DNA from: Rhodococcus sp. IEGM 1409
GTDB taxonomy: Bacteria > Actinomycetota > Actinomycetes > Mycobacteriales > Mycobacteriaceae
Direction: 5' to 3'
NCBI RefSeq assembly: GCF_030056735.1
Contig: NZ_JASHKN010000002.1
Location: forward strand, 124,001 to 188,000
Length of the DNA: 64,000 nucleotides
The notes under the pieces are model-generated. The model had not been told where the DNA came from and searched no databases. It saw only the letters and a program-made list of their open reading frames with translations. Of the stretch, positions 34,751 to 44,260 are shown piece by piece (within the stretch, counting starts at the first letter, position 1; each line of letters starts with the position of its first letter). Position numbers and translations under genes: made by a program.

Positions 34751-35371
34751 ATGGACGGCATGCTCCCCGAAGAATCCGACGACGTCGTCGGCGAAGACTA
34801 TTCAGACGCGCGACTGGCCGGGCAGAAGTGGCGTCAGCGCACTTTCACCAATTGCAATTTCCGAGACGCCGACCTCACCGGAATCACGACGGAGTCGGTG
34901 GTGTTCACCGACTGCGATTTCACCGGCACCGATCTGGGCGAGTCCGCACATACGGGAACGGCGTTCCGCTCGTGCAATTTTGCGCGGACCAGCCTGTGGC
35001 ACAGCACGTTCCGAAACTGCAGTCTGCTCGGGTCGACGTTCGACGGTTGCCGCATCCGGCCGTTGACGCTCGACGAAGTCGACTTCTCGTTGACTTCACT
35101 GGGCGGGGCGGACCTGAGGAAGATCGACTTCACCTCATGCCGCTTCCGTGAAGCGAACCTGGTTCGAGCCGACATGCGCGGCGCGGTGCTGGCGTCGGCG
35201 GATCTATCGGGTGCTCGCACGGGTGGACTCAAACTCGAAGGTGCAGACCTGCGCGGTGCGCGGATCGATCCGAGCCTGTGGACATCCGCGTCCGTCGGAA
35301 ACGCGCAGATCGAGTTGATGCAGGCGGTGGCGTACGCGTCGGCGCACGGTCTTGTCGTCGACATGAAGTAG
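34751..35371 (+). CDS. Pentapeptide-repeat protein
   Basis: The 206-residue protein is built of A(D/N)LXX-type pentapeptide repeats (NFRDADLTGI, DFTGTDLGES, NLVRADMRGAVLASADLSGA, KLEGADLRGA) with a break in the middle, giving a right-handed beta-helix. Its size is close to MfpA/Qnr proteins that mimic DNA and protect gyrase from quinolones, but the family is broad. Start is uncertain (GTG 34730, ATG 34751 or ATG 34760). It lies 33 bp after the Excalibur gene on the same strand. Confidence 0.8.
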   Translation: MDGMLPEESDDVVGEDYSDARLAGQKWRQRTFTNCNFRDADLTGITTESVVFTDCDFTGTDLGESAHTGTAFRSCNFARTSLWHSTFRNCSLLGSTFDGCRIRPLTLDEVDFSLTSLGGADLRKIDFTSCRFREANLVRADMRGAVLASADLSGARTGGLKLEGADLRGARIDPSLWTSASVGNAQIELMQAVAYASAHGLVVDMK

Positions 35372-35377
35372 TGGCGC

Positions 35378-35653
35378 CTAGCTCTGCAAGCGCTCCTCGA
35401 GTCGCACGGTCACCAGTTCGCCCGTTTTCTTGCGGATAGCTTTGCGCAGGTCGGCTTTGACCGGCAGCTTGTGGTTGCCGTCTCCCAACGCCATGAACGA
35501 ACTCTGGAACGGATGTCCGTCGATCGTCCCGCGCACCTTGACCAGGCCGCGGGTGCCGAAGAACTCGGCGGACTCCGGCCAGATCACATAAGTCCACCCG
35601 CCTTTGGCGTCGCTCTTCTGCAAGGTGGCCGTGAATTCCTTGTCCAGCAACAT
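35378..35653 (-). CDS. DUF1905 protein
   Basis: The 91-residue protein is a complete DUF1905 domain: [40 protein letters not shown], then [15 protein letters not shown]. It is a small beta-barrel of unknown function, often found beside or fused to YdeI/OmdA-like domains. AAAGGA 8 nt before ATG 35653 supports the start over the longer frame. It forms a likely operon with the GNAT gene upstream (32-bp gap). Confidence 0.8.
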   Translation of the reverse strand: MLLDKEFTATLQKSDAKGGWTYVIWPESAEFFGTRGLVKVRGTIDGHPFQSSFMALGDGNHKLPVKADLRKAIRKKTGELVTVRLEERLQS

Positions 35654-35685
35654 GATGTCTGTCCTTTCGGGCGAGTTCCTGTCGA

Positions 35686-36198
35686 TCAGCGGATGAATTC
35701 CCGTGCGAGCAGATCCATCAGCAGTCCGTCCTTCCACACACCGTGGCGATCTCGTGAGTACTCGCGCATCACCCCGACGTCCTTGAACCCCACAGATCGG
35801 TAGCACACGATGGCGACGGAGTTGTCGACCTCGGGGTCGATGACAAGACGGTGGAATGCGAGGTCGTCGACCAGATGGGCACACAGCACCCGAATCGATT
35901 CGCGACCGAACCCTTGACCGTGGAAGTCGGGATCGAGAAACAAGTCGAGCCCGGCGTGGCGGAAGTCGGGGTTGTCCTCAGCTTCGTACCACTGGATGAA
36001 GCCGATCAGTTGATCGTCGTAGAAGATGCTGTAGCGCGTGGTGCCGGCTTCTGGCGCCGCAGGCCAGTCGTCGTCGGGATTTTGCCACCACTGCACGACG
36101 TCCGGGTGCAGGTGAATTGCCCGCAGACGGGCGTGATGATCGGGCGCGACGGGGGAGAGGACCACTCTCGGGCCGCGTAGTTCCGGAGCCGTTGTCAC
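35686..36198 (-). CDS. GNAT acetyltransferase, AAC(6')-like
   Basis: The 170-residue protein has the GNAT acetyl-CoA loop [19 protein letters not shown] and the closing [14 protein letters not shown], with an N-terminal [20 protein letters not shown] and [13 protein letters not shown]. This is the layout of aminoglycoside 6'-N-acetyltransferases and related RimJ/RimL-like enzymes. Resistance activity cannot be claimed from sequence. It is divergent from folD with a 22-bp gap. Confidence 0.78.
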   Translation of the reverse strand: MTTAPELRGPRVVLSPVAPDHHARLRAIHLHPDVVQWWQNPDDDWPAAPEAGTTRYSIFYDDQLIGFIQWYEAEDNPDFRHAGLDLFLDPDFHGQGFGRESIRVLCAHLVDDLAFHRLVIDPEVDNSVAIVCYRSVGFKDVGVMREYSRDRHGVWKDGLLMDLLAREFIR

Positions 36199-36220
36199 TC
36201 ATCGACCCTAACCTGGAACA

Positions 36221-37087
36221 ATGGTCGCCGTGACTGCAACGATCCTCGACGGCAAAGCTACCCGCGACGAAATCTTCGAAGACCTGAAGGTGCGGGTGAG
36301 CGCTCTGAAGGCAGCGGGCATCACGCCCGGCTTGGGCACCATCCTGGTAGGCGACGACCCCGGATCCGCTGCTTACGTGCGCGGCAAGCACAACGACTGC
36401 GCCAAGGTCGGTATTAATTCTTTGCGACGCGACCTGCCTGCCGACATCACGCAGGAACAGCTCAATGCCACGATCGACGAGCTCAATGCCAATCCCGAGT
36501 GCACCGGCTACATCGTGCAGTTGCCCCTTCCCAAGCATCTCGACGAGAACGCGGCCCTCGAGCGCATCGACCCAGACAAGGATGCCGACGGCTTGCACCC
36601 GGTCAACCTCGGTCGACTGGTGTTGGGCAAGGAAGCGCCCCTTCCGTGCACCCCGCGTGGAATCCTGCATCTCCTGCGCCGTTACGAGGTGCCGATTGCC
36701 GGCGCACACGTGGTGGTCGTCGGACGCGGTGTCACGGTCGGTCGCCCGATCGGACTATTGCTGACGCGTCGTAGCGAGAACGCCACGGTCACGCTCTGCC
36801 ACACGGGCACCCGCGATCTCGCAGCCGAGGTTCGCCGCGCCGACATCATCGTCGCTGCCGCCGGCGTTCCCGGTCTCATCACCGCGGACATGGTCAAGCC
36901 CGGAGCAGCGGTCCTCGATGTCGGCGTCAGTCGCACCGACGACGGCCTGCGCGGCGACGTCGCAGCCGACGTCAACGAGGTCGCCGGCTTCGTCTCACCC
37001 AACCCCGGTGGTGTCGGGCCGCTGACCCGCGCGTTCCTGATCACCAACGTGGTCGAGCGCGCCGAGCGGGTTCTGGCCGGAGTCTGA
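36221..37087 (+). CDS. folD: FolD, methylenetetrahydrofolate dehydrogenase/cyclohydrolase
   Basis: The 288-residue protein carries the FolD signatures [14 protein letters not shown] (catalytic Lys in the first half), [14 protein letters not shown], and the NADP-binding [17 protein letters not shown]. It interconverts 5,10-methylene-, methenyl- and 10-formyl-tetrahydrofolate for purine and methionine synthesis. GTG 36230, three codons in, is an alternative start with the common [10 protein letters not shown] beginning. It is followed after 5 bp by the DUF3017 gene, as in mycobacteria. Confidence 0.95.
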   Translation: MVAVTATILDGKATRDEIFEDLKVRVSALKAAGITPGLGTILVGDDPGSAAYVRGKHNDCAKVGINSLRRDLPADITQEQLNATIDELNANPECTGYIVQLPLPKHLDENAALERIDPDKDADGLHPVNLGRLVLGKEAPLPCTPRGILHLLRRYEVPIAGAHVVVVGRGVTVGRPIGLLLTRRSENATVTLCHTGTRDLAAEVRRADIIVAAAGVPGLITADMVKPGAAVLDVGVSRTDDGLRGDVAADVNEVAGFVSPNPGGVGPLTRAFLITNVVERAERVLAGV

Positions 37088-37092
37088 GACCG

Positions 37093-37377
37093 ATGTCCTC
37101 ACTGGTCGGCCTCGCGAAGAAGAATCTGCCCATGCTCGCGGTCCTTGCCGTGATCGCGGCAGCTGTTGTTCTCGTGCTGGCCGACCGGTGGCGCCGCGGT
37201 GCCCTCGTCTTCGGTGTTGCCGTCATCATCGGTGCTGCCGCTCGGTGGTTCGTTCCCGAGAATCGTGTGGGGTTGCTTGCCGTGCGCGGAAGAGTTTTCG
37301 ACACTGCGGCGATGGGCGTCATGGGAGCATTGATCGCGACGCTTGCCCTGACCATCGATCCGCTCGGTACCGACTGA
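37093..37377 (+). CDS. DUF3017 membrane protein
   Basis: The 94-residue protein has three hydrophobic segments (about 13-30, 37-53 and 68-87) joined by short basic loops (ADRWRRGALVFG, WFVPENRVGLLAVRGR). It is the conserved partner found downstream of folD in mycolic-acid bacteria. Function is unknown. The 5-bp gap implies co-transcription. Confidence 0.8.
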   Translation: MSSLVGLAKKNLPMLAVLAVIAAAVVLVLADRWRRGALVFGVAVIIGAAARWFVPENRVGLLAVRGRVFDTAAMGVMGALIATLALTIDPLGTD

Positions 37378-37382
37378 GAAGG

Positions 37383-37958
37383 TCAGTCCCCGTAAAACGA
37401 GCGGATGTCGATGTCGCTCAATGAGATCCACTCCGTTGACTGTGTGGATGCCGATTTCTTTCCGGCCTTGTCCGGTGCACTCCGCAGCGTCACTGCGAGG
37501 ACCGGTTCCTCGTCGATCCGCCCGGCCAGGGCGTAGATCGCTGCGAGATGGTGAACGCACGGCGAGCGTCGACCTGAGCAGTTACAGCTGGCAGTGCACT
37601 CCGAAAGATCAACGGCTACTGCGATATTTCGAGCCTGCAGTTCAGTGACGACGCTGTCCGGTAGTTCGCCGGTGGAGACGGACCTATTGGCCTTTCCCGC
37701 CGAGCGGAGAAGGCTCTTCACCGCAGATATTTCGGATTTGGTCCAGAGTGGGACACTAATTGTCACCGACGAGGTTTTTGCTTTGGTGCTCACCTCGGCT
37801 ACGACGGACCCCGATGAGACCACGGTGAAGTCCACCGACCCGTTGCGTGCGAGGGTACGAGCCGTCGGCAGTGACGGGTTCGGACCGGATGCCGCGGTCC
37901 GCTCCACCGTGCGCAGCCACGCTCGACCCCACGCGGTGACACCGAATTCGTTGGCCAT
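37383..37958 (-). CDS. SWIM zinc-finger protein
   Basis: The 191-residue protein has a SWIM zinc finger (CNCSGRRSPCVHHLAAIY, pattern CxC-x6-CxH) near residue 135, preceded by an alpha/beta region. SWIM proteins in bacteria accompany SNF2 ATPases and are thought to bind nucleic acid or the helicase. The ATG overlaps the helicase stop codon by 1 nt (TGATG), so the two are translationally coupled. Confidence 0.82.
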   Translation of the reverse strand: MANEFGVTAWGRAWLRTVERTAASGPNPSLPTARTLARNGSVDFTVVSSGSVVAEVSTKAKTSSVTISVPLWTKSEISAVKSLLRSAGKANRSVSTGELPDSVVTELQARNIAVAVDLSECTASCNCSGRRSPCVHHLAAIYALAGRIDEEPVLAVTLRSAPDKAGKKSASTQSTEWISLSDIDIRSFYGD

Positions 37959-39787
37959 CAGATGATCACCGCGCCGTCGAGTTCGAGAAGTTCACGCAGT
38001 TCGGTGTCGGGAAGATCTGCCAGGGCGGCCTCGACGTTCCCGGAAACAGCATCGGCTACAGCTCGTTTGGACTCGTGCATCGCTGCGATGTGATCCTCCA
38101 CGGTTCCGCCCGTCACCAAGGTGTGGACGTTGACGGTGCGCTTCTGGCCGATGCGGTGTGCCCGGTCGGTTGCCTGATCTTCGACGGCTGGGTTCCACCA
38201 CCGGTCGTAGTGCACGACGTGACTCGCGCGGGTGAGGTTGAGGCCGAAGCCGGCGGCGCGCAGGCTCAGAATCAGAACCGGCGGGGAATCCGTGTCGTTC
38301 TGGAACGCGTCGACCATCCCGTCGCGCTTGTCGGTGTTCAGGCCGCCGTGGAGGAAAGGCACGGCACCGATTCCCAATTCGGATCCCAGGTGCCGCGAGA
38401 GCATCTCGCCCATCGTCCGGTACTGCGTGAATATCAACGCGCGGTCGCCGTCGTCGACGATCTCGGCGATCATTTCCGTTGCGCGGTCGAGCTTTCCGGA
38501 TCTTCCGTAGAGGTCGTCCGTATCGCCGGTGACCTGCGCGGGGTGATTGCATACCTGCTTGAGGGTGGTCAGCAGCGCAAGAATGTTGCCGCGCCGGGCA
38601 ATTCCCGTACCCAATCCGGTGTCGAAAGCATCGGCAACTGCCGACCGATAGATGCGCGCCTGTTCCGACGTCAGAGTGCACGAGACGGTGGCGAACTGCT
38701 TGGGCGGAAGATCCTTGGCCACCGTGTCTTTGGTTCTGCGCAGAATGAAAGGATCGATGACCGCGGCAAGCCTGGTCGCCGCAGTGGCGGATCGACCGGA
38801 TTCGATCGGTACGGCAAAGCGTTGACGAAAACGTGCGCGAGTTCCGAGGACGTAGGGATTGGCAACGCGAAAGAGTGACCACAACTCCTCGAGGCGGTTC
38901 TCCACCGGCGTGCCGGTCATCGCCACCTTGACGTCGGCCGACAACTGCATTGCCGCTTTCGCAGCGAGGGAAGCGGGGTTCTTGATCTGCTGCGCCTCGT
39001 CGAAGATCACCGAACTCCAGTGGATCGGGGTCAATTGGGCCGCGTCGGAACGCAAGACGCTGTAGCTGGTCAGAACCGTGGTGCCGGCGGGGATACGAGT
39101 AGGAAGTGCGCGAGCAGTCCCGTGATGAACATGCAGTGGCAGATGCGGAGCGAAGCGCTCGATCTCGCGGCGCCAGTTTCCGATCACCGAGGTGGGACAC
39201 ACAACCAGATGTGGACCGTCGTCGGCGCGGATCGCGATCATCGAAATCGCTTGCAGTGTCTTACCCAAACCCATCTCGTCGGCCAAGATCCCACCGCCCG
39301 AACCCGACAGCGCAGTCAGCCAGGCAACTCCCTGCACTTGATACGGGCGCAGAGTCGCCTGAATCTTCGCTCGGCGAAGGCTGTCCACGGCTGTACGCGC
39401 AGCCGTGAACAACCGCACTGTGGACCGGGCGCTTCGGATCTTCGTGTCGTCGCGGTCGATCGCTGCATGCGCTGCGGTCGGGATGTCATGTGCGCCGGTC
39501 TCGATGACGCGCTTCCACGCGAGCAACGACGGTCCGAGGTCGCCGCGACCTGCATCGAGGTTGTGGAACGCATCGATCGCGGTGGTGAGGTCGAGCAGTT
39601 GTGCTTCGACGTCGGTTGCTGTGATCGACTCGTCGACCGGGATCGCAAGCCTGCACACGCCTGGCGACCCGGCCGGCATCCCCAGTGCCGACAGTCGCGC
39701 TGCCGGGTCTGCGTCACCCCAGAACGCGAAGGACATGTGCTCGGGAATGTACGTAGCCTGCAGGCGCGTCGAGCATGGCTGATTCAC
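37958..39787 (-). CDS. SNF2/RapA-type ATPase
   Basis: The 609-residue protein is an SF2 helicase-like ATPase: LRPYQVQGVAWL, Walker A DEMGLGKT, VIFDEAQQIKNP (motif II), GTPVENRLEELWSLF (motif III) and a helicase C domain with FTQYRTMGEMLSRHL, RAAGFGLNLTRASHVVHYDR and DRAHRIGQ (motifs V-VI). It probably remodels protein-DNA or polymerase complexes; unwinding is not implied. It is shorter than the 1000-residue HelZ type and keeps only a small N-terminal extension. The start is a GTG. Operon with the SWIM gene. Confidence 0.9.
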   Translation of the reverse strand: MNQPCSTRLQATYIPEHMSFAFWGDADPAARLSALGMPAGSPGVCRLAIPVDESITATDVEAQLLDLTTAIDAFHNLDAGRGDLGPSLLAWKRVIETGAHDIPTAAHAAIDRDDTKIRSARSTVRLFTAARTAVDSLRRAKIQATLRPYQVQGVAWLTALSGSGGGILADEMGLGKTLQAISMIAIRADDGPHLVVCPTSVIGNWRREIERFAPHLPLHVHHGTARALPTRIPAGTTVLTSYSVLRSDAAQLTPIHWSSVIFDEAQQIKNPASLAAKAAMQLSADVKVAMTGTPVENRLEELWSLFRVANPYVLGTRARFRQRFAVPIESGRSATAATRLAAVIDPFILRRTKDTVAKDLPPKQFATVSCTLTSEQARIYRSAVADAFDTGLGTGIARRGNILALLTTLKQVCNHPAQVTGDTDDLYGRSGKLDRATEMIAEIVDDGDRALIFTQYRTMGEMLSRHLGSELGIGAVPFLHGGLNTDKRDGMVDAFQNDTDSPPVLILSLRAAGFGLNLTRASHVVHYDRWWNPAVEDQATDRAHRIGQKRTVNVHTLVTGGTVEDHIAAMHESKRAVADAVSGNVEAALADLPDTELRELLELDGAVII

Positions 39788-39829
39788 GTTCGCCGATGCT
39801 AGCCGCGCCGGCTCGCGTTGGCCAATGAA

Positions 39830-39873
39830 AATGTCGGGAAAACCCGCAGATCAGCTGTGGTTTTCCCGACATT
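39830..39873 (-). terminator. Terminator downstream of metX
   Basis: A perfect 15-bp inverted repeat (AATGTCGGGAAAACC at 39830-39844, complement at 39859-39873, loop 14 nt) follows the metX stop codon on the minus strand by 32 bp. The arm itself contains TTTT. Confidence 0.8.
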
Positions 39874-39905
39874 GACGAATCCTGAAAATGTGGCTCTGTG
39901 CCGGA

Positions 39906-41042
39906 TCAGCGAGCCGTGCGTGCGAACTCCATCGTTCGGCGAAGGAGTCCGGCGACAGCGTCCGCCTCCGTCAGGAAGCCGTCGTGGCCGTCCTTGGACT
40001 TGAGAATCTCGAGGCCGCTGCACGTGGAAATTCCGTCGGCGATCTCCTCCTGCAAACGAAGGGGATACAGCCGATCCGAATCCACGCCGCCTACTACGAC
40101 CGGTGCCGTGATCGATGCCAACGCCGCTGCAACGCCGCCGCGTCCACGGCCGATGTCGTGCCGATTCATAGCCTCGGTCAGGAGGACGTACGTGCTCGGG
40201 TCGAAGCGGTCGACGAGCTTGTCCGCCTGATGTTCCAGGTAACTCTGCACAGCGTATCGTCCACCGTTCCAAGGGTTTTCGTCGTTCTGAGCGGAGTTCT
40301 CGAAGCGTGCGTCCAGTTCGGACTCGGTGCGGTACGTCAGGTGCGCGATGCGACGAGCGATGCCGAGTCCGGCGCGCGGTGCCCGACCCGATCCGTGGTA
40401 GTTACCGCCTTGCCAGTCGGGATCGGAGACGATGGCCGCGATCTGCGTCGTCTGGGTGCCGATCTGATCTGCGGTGGCCCGTGAACCGGTTGCGAGAACC
40501 AACGCGGACCGAATGCTGTCCGGGTAGGTAACTGCCCATTCGAGGGTGCGCATGCCGCCCATGGACCCGCCGACCACCGACGCCAACTGGTCGATCCCGA
40601 GGAGATCGAGGAGCTTCTTCTCCGCCGCGATCTGATCCCGGATGGAAATTTCCGGGAAGCGGCTGCCCCAGGGCTTGCCGTCGTCGGCCAGTGAACTGGG
40701 ACCGGTCGTGCCGCGACAACCACCGAGGACATTGGTTGCGAGGACACACCATTCGCCGGTGTCGATCGGTTCGCCGGGGCCGACCATCCCGTTCCACCAG
40801 CCGGGGGATGGCTGATTCGCGGAGATCGGTCCGGTGACGTGCGAGTCTCCGGTCAGTGCGTGCTCGACGAGTACGACGTTGTCGCGGTTCGGGGACAGCT
40901 CACCCCACCGCTGAACGGCGAGCGAAACGGATGGGAGTACCGCGCCGCTTTCGAGTTCCAGGGCGCCGATGTCGACGAACCCCACCTGACCGTCGGCCGG
41001 GGGCAGGAGGTCGATCCTGGGCTGCAATTCGTTCACGGTCAC
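39906..41042 (-). CDS. metX: Homoserine O-acetyltransferase MetX
   Basis: The 378-residue protein is an alpha/beta-hydrolase-fold acyltransferase: [11 protein letters not shown], the nucleophile elbow GGSMGGMRT (Ser160), Asp in [11 protein letters not shown] and His in KDGHDGFL. It uses acetyl-CoA to make O-acetylhomoserine, the substrate of MetY encoded just upstream. The two genes overlap by 4 nt, so they are one transcript under the SAM-IV leader. Confidence 0.95.
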   Translation of the reverse strand: MTVNELQPRIDLLPPADGQVGFVDIGALELESGAVLPSVSLAVQRWGELSPNRDNVVLVEHALTGDSHVTGPISANQPSPGWWNGMVGPGEPIDTGEWCVLATNVLGGCRGTTGPSSLADDGKPWGSRFPEISIRDQIAAEKKLLDLLGIDQLASVVGGSMGGMRTLEWAVTYPDSIRSALVLATGSRATADQIGTQTTQIAAIVSDPDWQGGNYHGSGRAPRAGLGIARRIAHLTYRTESELDARFENSAQNDENPWNGGRYAVQSYLEHQADKLVDRFDPSTYVLLTEAMNRHDIGRGRGGVAAALASITAPVVVGGVDSDRLYPLRLQEEIADGISTCSGLEILKSKDGHDGFLTEADAVAGLLRRTMEFARTAR

Positions 41043-42364
41043 GAGTTTGCCACCGCAGCCAGGCCGACGGTGAGATCGGCGAGGATGTCGTCGATTCCTT
41101 CGATACCGACAGCGAGGCGGACGAGTCCGGGCGTGACACCGGAGGCGAGCTGCTCTTCGGGTGTGAGCTGCGAGTGCGTCGTCGACGCGGGGTGGATGAC
41201 GAGTGAGCGAACGTCACCGATGTTGGCGACGTGGCTGTGCAGCGTCAGGGCGTTGACGAATTTCTTGCCCGCATCGATACCGCCGGGCAGCTCGAAGGTG
41301 ACGATGGCGCCGGTTCCCTTGGGCGTCAGCTGCTTTCCACGTTCGAACCATGGTGAGGAGGGGAGGCCCGCGTAGGAGACAGAGGCCACCTCGCCGTGGC
41401 CGTCGAGGAATTCGGCGACCTTCTGTGCATTGGATACGTGGCGCTCGATGCGCAGGCTCAAGGTTTCGATGCCCTGCGCGATGAGGAACGCGTTGAACGG
41501 CGCCACGGCGGAGCCGAGATCGCGCAGAAGTTGGACGCGCGCCTTGAGTGCAAACGCCGGCGCGCCCAGGTCTGCGAAGGTGACGCCGTGGTAGCTGGGA
41601 TCAGGCGTCGTGAAGTTCGTGTGACGACCCTGCGTCCAGTCGAAGGTGCCACCGTCGACGATGACGCCGGCGATCGCGGTGCCATGTCCGCCAAGGTATT
41701 TCGTGGCGGAGTGAACGACGATGTCGGCGCCGTGTTCGAGCGGGCGGAGCAGGTACGGCGTCGCCACGGTGTTGTCCACGATCAACGGAAGACCGTTTTC
41801 GTGGGCCAGCGACGAGATGCCGGGTAGGTCGAGGATGTGGTTCTTCGGATTGGCGATCGTTTCGCCGTAGAACGCCTTCGTGTTCGGGCGAATGGCTTCG
41901 CGCCACTGGTCGAGATCGTCAGGATCCTCGACGAATGTGACTTCGATGCCCAGTTTACGAAGGGTGTAATGCAAGAGGTTGTACGTGCCGCCGTACAGGT
42001 ACGGGCTCGAGACGATGTGGTCGCCGGCCTCGGCAATGTTGAGGATCGCGATGGTCTCGGCGGCCTGACCCGAGGAGAGCAGAAGTGCGGCGACTCCGCC
42101 TTCGAGGGCAGCGATCCGCTGCTCGACGGTGTCCTGCGTCGGATTCATGATTCGTGTGTAGATGTTGCCGGGCTCGGCGAGGCCGAACAGGGCGGCAGCG
42201 TGATCGGTGCTGTCGAAGACGTAGCTGGTGGTCTGGTAGATCGGCAGAGCGCGCGCATTGGTGGCGGTGTCCGCTGTTTGCCCGGCGTGCACCTGCTTGG
42301 TCTCGAACGACCAGTTCGCGGTCGGATCCGAAGCTGTTGCGGCGTCGGTTGTGTTGTCGGTCAT
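41039..42364 (-). CDS. metY: O-acetylhomoserine sulfhydrylase MetY
   Basis: The 441-residue protein is a PLP enzyme of the Cys/Met-metabolism family; Lys222 in [11 protein letters not shown] is the PLP lysine, and YTRIMNPT near residue 70 and SSGQAAET near 98 bind the cofactor. It makes homocysteine from O-acetylhomoserine and sulfide. The ATG at 42364 has GGAG 10 nt upstream. The 5' leader of about 280 nt holds a SAM-IV riboswitch and a short Cys-codon ORF. Confidence 0.95.
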   Translation of the reverse strand: MTDNTTDAATASDPTANWSFETKQVHAGQTADTATNARALPIYQTTSYVFDSTDHAAALFGLAEPGNIYTRIMNPTQDTVEQRIAALEGGVAALLLSSGQAAETIAILNIAEAGDHIVSSPYLYGGTYNLLHYTLRKLGIEVTFVEDPDDLDQWREAIRPNTKAFYGETIANPKNHILDLPGISSLAHENGLPLIVDNTVATPYLLRPLEHGADIVVHSATKYLGGHGTAIAGVIVDGGTFDWTQGRHTNFTTPDPSYHGVTFADLGAPAFALKARVQLLRDLGSAVAPFNAFLIAQGIETLSLRIERHVSNAQKVAEFLDGHGEVASVSYAGLPSSPWFERGKQLTPKGTGAIVTFELPGGIDAGKKFVNALTLHSHVANIGDVRSLVIHPASTTHSQLTPEEQLASGVTPGLVRLAVGIEGIDDILADLTVGLAAVANS

Positions 42365-42405
42365 GATTTGTTCACTCCAGTGGTCTGACGGATAGATGTC
42401 GGACG

Positions 42406-42435
42406 GGGGCGAAGGATCGCCGCCCCGTGCTGGGG
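42406..42435 (-). promoter_or_regulatory. Two mutually exclusive hairpins after the leader ORF
   Basis: On the minus-strand RNA, CCCC (42435-42432), 1 nt after the leader stop codon, can pair with GGGG (42426-42423). The same GGGG, as part of GGGGCG (42426-42421), can instead pair with CGCCCC (42411-42406). The structures exclude each other, as in attenuators. No U-run follows, so a rho-independent terminator is not evident and the control, if real, may be translational or Rho-dependent. Confidence 0.45.
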
Positions 42436-42436
42436 T

Positions 42437-42457
42437 CTATCTACAAGTGCGACACAT
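42437..42457 (-). CDS. Six-residue Cys-containing leader peptide ORF (MCRTCR)
   Basis: ATG TGT CGC ACT TGT AGA TAG on the minus strand encodes M-C-R-T-C-R. A full GGAGG lies at 42467-42471, 9 nt before the ATG. It sits between the SAM-IV riboswitch and metY, 72 nt before the metY start. Two of six codons are Cys, and alternative hairpins follow at once. This is the layout of a cysteine-responsive leader peptide; translation is inferred. Confidence 0.55.
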   Translation of the reverse strand: MCRTCR

Positions 42458-42566
42458 ACTGAAATACCTCCGTGGGGCTCGGCCCGGTCTGGGGTCCGTC
42501 CCTGTCGGACCCGCGCTTGTCACCCGAATTGCGGTGGAACTGCGCGAGCAGATCCACGTCGGGAAA

Positions 42567-42648
42567 CCTGGTCATCACCCGGGGCACCCCACCGCGGTTG
42601 GAGGGTTGCCGTCCAGCGAGCCGGGGCTTGACGCTGGCACTCATGACC
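42567..42648 (-). promoter_or_regulatory. SAM-IV riboswitch upstream of metY-metX
   Basis: Read on the minus strand, the element contains GGTCATGAGTGCCAGC, GGCAACCCTCCAACCGCGGT, GGGGTGCCCCGGG and closes with TGATGACC, which pairs with the first GGTCA. This is the SAM-IV consensus of Actinomycetales. It lies about 200 nt upstream of metY. A stem GGGTCCG/CGGACCC at 42492-42512 downstream could be part of the expression platform. High S-adenosylmethionine should lower metYX expression. Confidence 0.92.
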
Positions 42649-42863
42649 AAGTCGGATTCTACCGGGAAGTGAGCGCAGTCCTGACACGGGGCGAAATGTG
42701 AGCCGCAACCGCACGCGAGGCAGAGCGACGCAGCCCACTAGCAGGCAAAAGTTACTCGCGAGTAGAGACCGATGGGTGGACCTGCCGGTTGCGGCCTCAC
42801 GGGTTAGCAGTACGCTTGTCTTGTTTGGGACTCATCTCCCGAGATCAGTCCACACCGTCTAGG

Positions 42864-42872
42864 TTTGATAAT
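42864..42872 (+). promoter_or_regulatory. Possible -10 element for icd
   Basis: TTTGATAAT, with an extended-TG -10 (GATAAT at 42867-42872), is the best promoter-like hexamer in the GC-rich gap before icd. It lies 82 bp before the start codon. No clear -35 partner was found, so the call is weak. Confidence 0.3.
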
Positions 42873-42953
42873 CGAACCGTTCGCGGACCCACTCACAAAG
42901 TGTGACCGCAACCGTGTAACCAGGGAAACTTCCTAGGAGGACGCGAAGCACCC

Positions 42954-44177
42954 ATGTCCAAAATCAAGGTTGAGGGCACCGTCGTCGAACTCGACGGCGA
43001 TGAGATGACGCGCATTATCTGGCAGTTCATCAAAGACAAGTTGATCCATCCGTATCTCGATGTGAACCTCGAGTACTACGACCTCGGTATCGAGTACCGC
43101 GACGAGACCGACGACCAGGTCACCATCGACGCAGCGCACGCGATCCAGAAGCACGGCGTCGGCGTCAAATGCGCCACGATCACGCCGGACGAGGCACGTG
43201 TCGAGGAATTCGGTCTCAAGAAGATGTGGCGTTCCCCGAACGGAACGATCCGCAACATTCTCGGCGGCACGATCTTCCGCGCACCGATCATCATCTCCAA
43301 CGTTCCGCGACTCGTTCCGGGCTGGACCAAGCCGATCATCATCGGCCGTCACGCATTCGGCGACCAGTACCGCGCCACAGACTTCAAGGTCCCCGGCCCC
43401 GGCAAGGTGATGATCACCTACACGCCTGAGGACGGCAGCGCACCGATCGAGCACGAACTGGTCAACTTCCCCGAAGAGGGCGGCGTCGTCCAGGGGCAAT
43501 ACAACTTCACCACGTCCATCCGTGACTTCGCTCGCGCGTCGCTCACCTACGGACTGCAGCAGAACTACCCGGTGTACTTGTCCACCAAGAACACCATTCT
43601 CAAGGCGTACGACGGTGCCTTCAAGGACATCTTCCAGCACGTCTACGAGACCGAGTTCAAGGCTGAGTTCGATGCCGCGGGTCTGACCTACGAGCACCGT
43701 CTCATCGACGACATGGTCGCTTCCGCACTCAAGTGGGAGGGCGGCTACGTCTGGGCATGCAAGAACTACGACGGCGACGTCCAGTCCGACACCGTGGCCC
43801 AGGGCTTCGGCTCGCTCGGCCTCATGACGTCGGTTCTGCTCACCCCGGACGGACGGACCTGTGAGGCAGAGGCTGCTCACGGCACCGTGACGCGTCACTA
43901 CCGTCAGCATCAGCAGGGCAAGCCCACCTCGACCAACCCGATCGCGTCCATCTTCGCGTGGACCCGTGGGCTCGAGCACCGTGGCAAGCTCGACAGCACT
44001 CCCGAGGTCATCGGCTTCGCGCAGGCGCTCGAAGACGTTGTCATCAAGACCGTCGAAAGCGGCCAGATGACCAAGGACCTCTCGATGCTGGTCGGCGGCG
44101 ATCAGGGCTACCTGACCACCGAGGAGTTCCTCGGCGCGCTCGACGTGAACCTGCAGAAGGCCATGGCCGCGAAGTAG
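42954..44177 (+). CDS. icd: NADP-dependent isocitrate dehydrogenase
   Basis: The 407-residue protein is a dimeric, eukaryote-like [23 protein letters not shown] at the start, [20 protein letters not shown] as substrate loop, [20 protein letters not shown] with the metal-binding Asp, and [18 protein letters not shown] for NADP. It oxidises isocitrate to 2-oxoglutarate and supplies NADPH. A strong TAGGAGG lies 13 nt before ATG. Its position beside metY-metX is conserved in mycobacteria (Rv3339c-Rv3341). Confidence 0.97.
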   Translation: MSKIKVEGTVVELDGDEMTRIIWQFIKDKLIHPYLDVNLEYYDLGIEYRDETDDQVTIDAAHAIQKHGVGVKCATITPDEARVEEFGLKKMWRSPNGTIRNILGGTIFRAPIIISNVPRLVPGWTKPIIIGRHAFGDQYRATDFKVPGPGKVMITYTPEDGSAPIEHELVNFPEEGGVVQGQYNFTTSIRDFARASLTYGLQQNYPVYLSTKNTILKAYDGAFKDIFQHVYETEFKAEFDAAGLTYEHRLIDDMVASALKWEGGYVWACKNYDGDVQSDTVAQGFGSLGLMTSVLLTPDGRTCEAEAAHGTVTRHYRQHQQGKPTSTNPIASIFAWTRGLEHRGKLDSTPEVIGFAQALEDVVIKTVESGQMTKDLSMLVGGDQGYLTTEEFLGALDVNLQKAMAAK

Positions 44178-44197
44178 ATTCACCGCTTCACCTTTCG

Positions 44198-44230
44198 AAT
44201 GGGACGTCCGGGAAACCGGGCGTCCCATTT
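44198..44230 (+). terminator. Rho-independent terminator of icd
   Basis: AATGGGACG-t-CCGG and CCGG-g-CGTCCCATT form a stem of 13 pairs with one mismatch around a GAAA tetraloop. The right arm ends in TTT. It starts 20 bp after the icd stop. Confidence 0.9.
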
Positions 44231-44241
44231 GTGTTCGCGGT

Positions 44242-44260
44242 CTCACGTGAGTGAACTCAC
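44242..44260. promoter_or_regulatory. Overlapping palindromes before the MFS gene
   Basis: CTCACGTGAG (44242-44251) is a perfect 10-bp palindrome, and GTGAG-TGAA-CTCAC (44247-44260) is an overlapping inverted repeat. Further CTCAC/GTGAG-like half sites follow at about 44265-44295. They lie in the 77-bp gap before the transporter gene and could bind a repressor. Confidence 0.45.

Noticed and set aside
42492-42512. GGGTCCG/CGGACCC hairpin as intrinsic terminator of the SAM-IV riboswitch
   Set aside because: The stem is good, but no T-run follows on the minus strand; it is mentioned only as a possible part of the expression platform.
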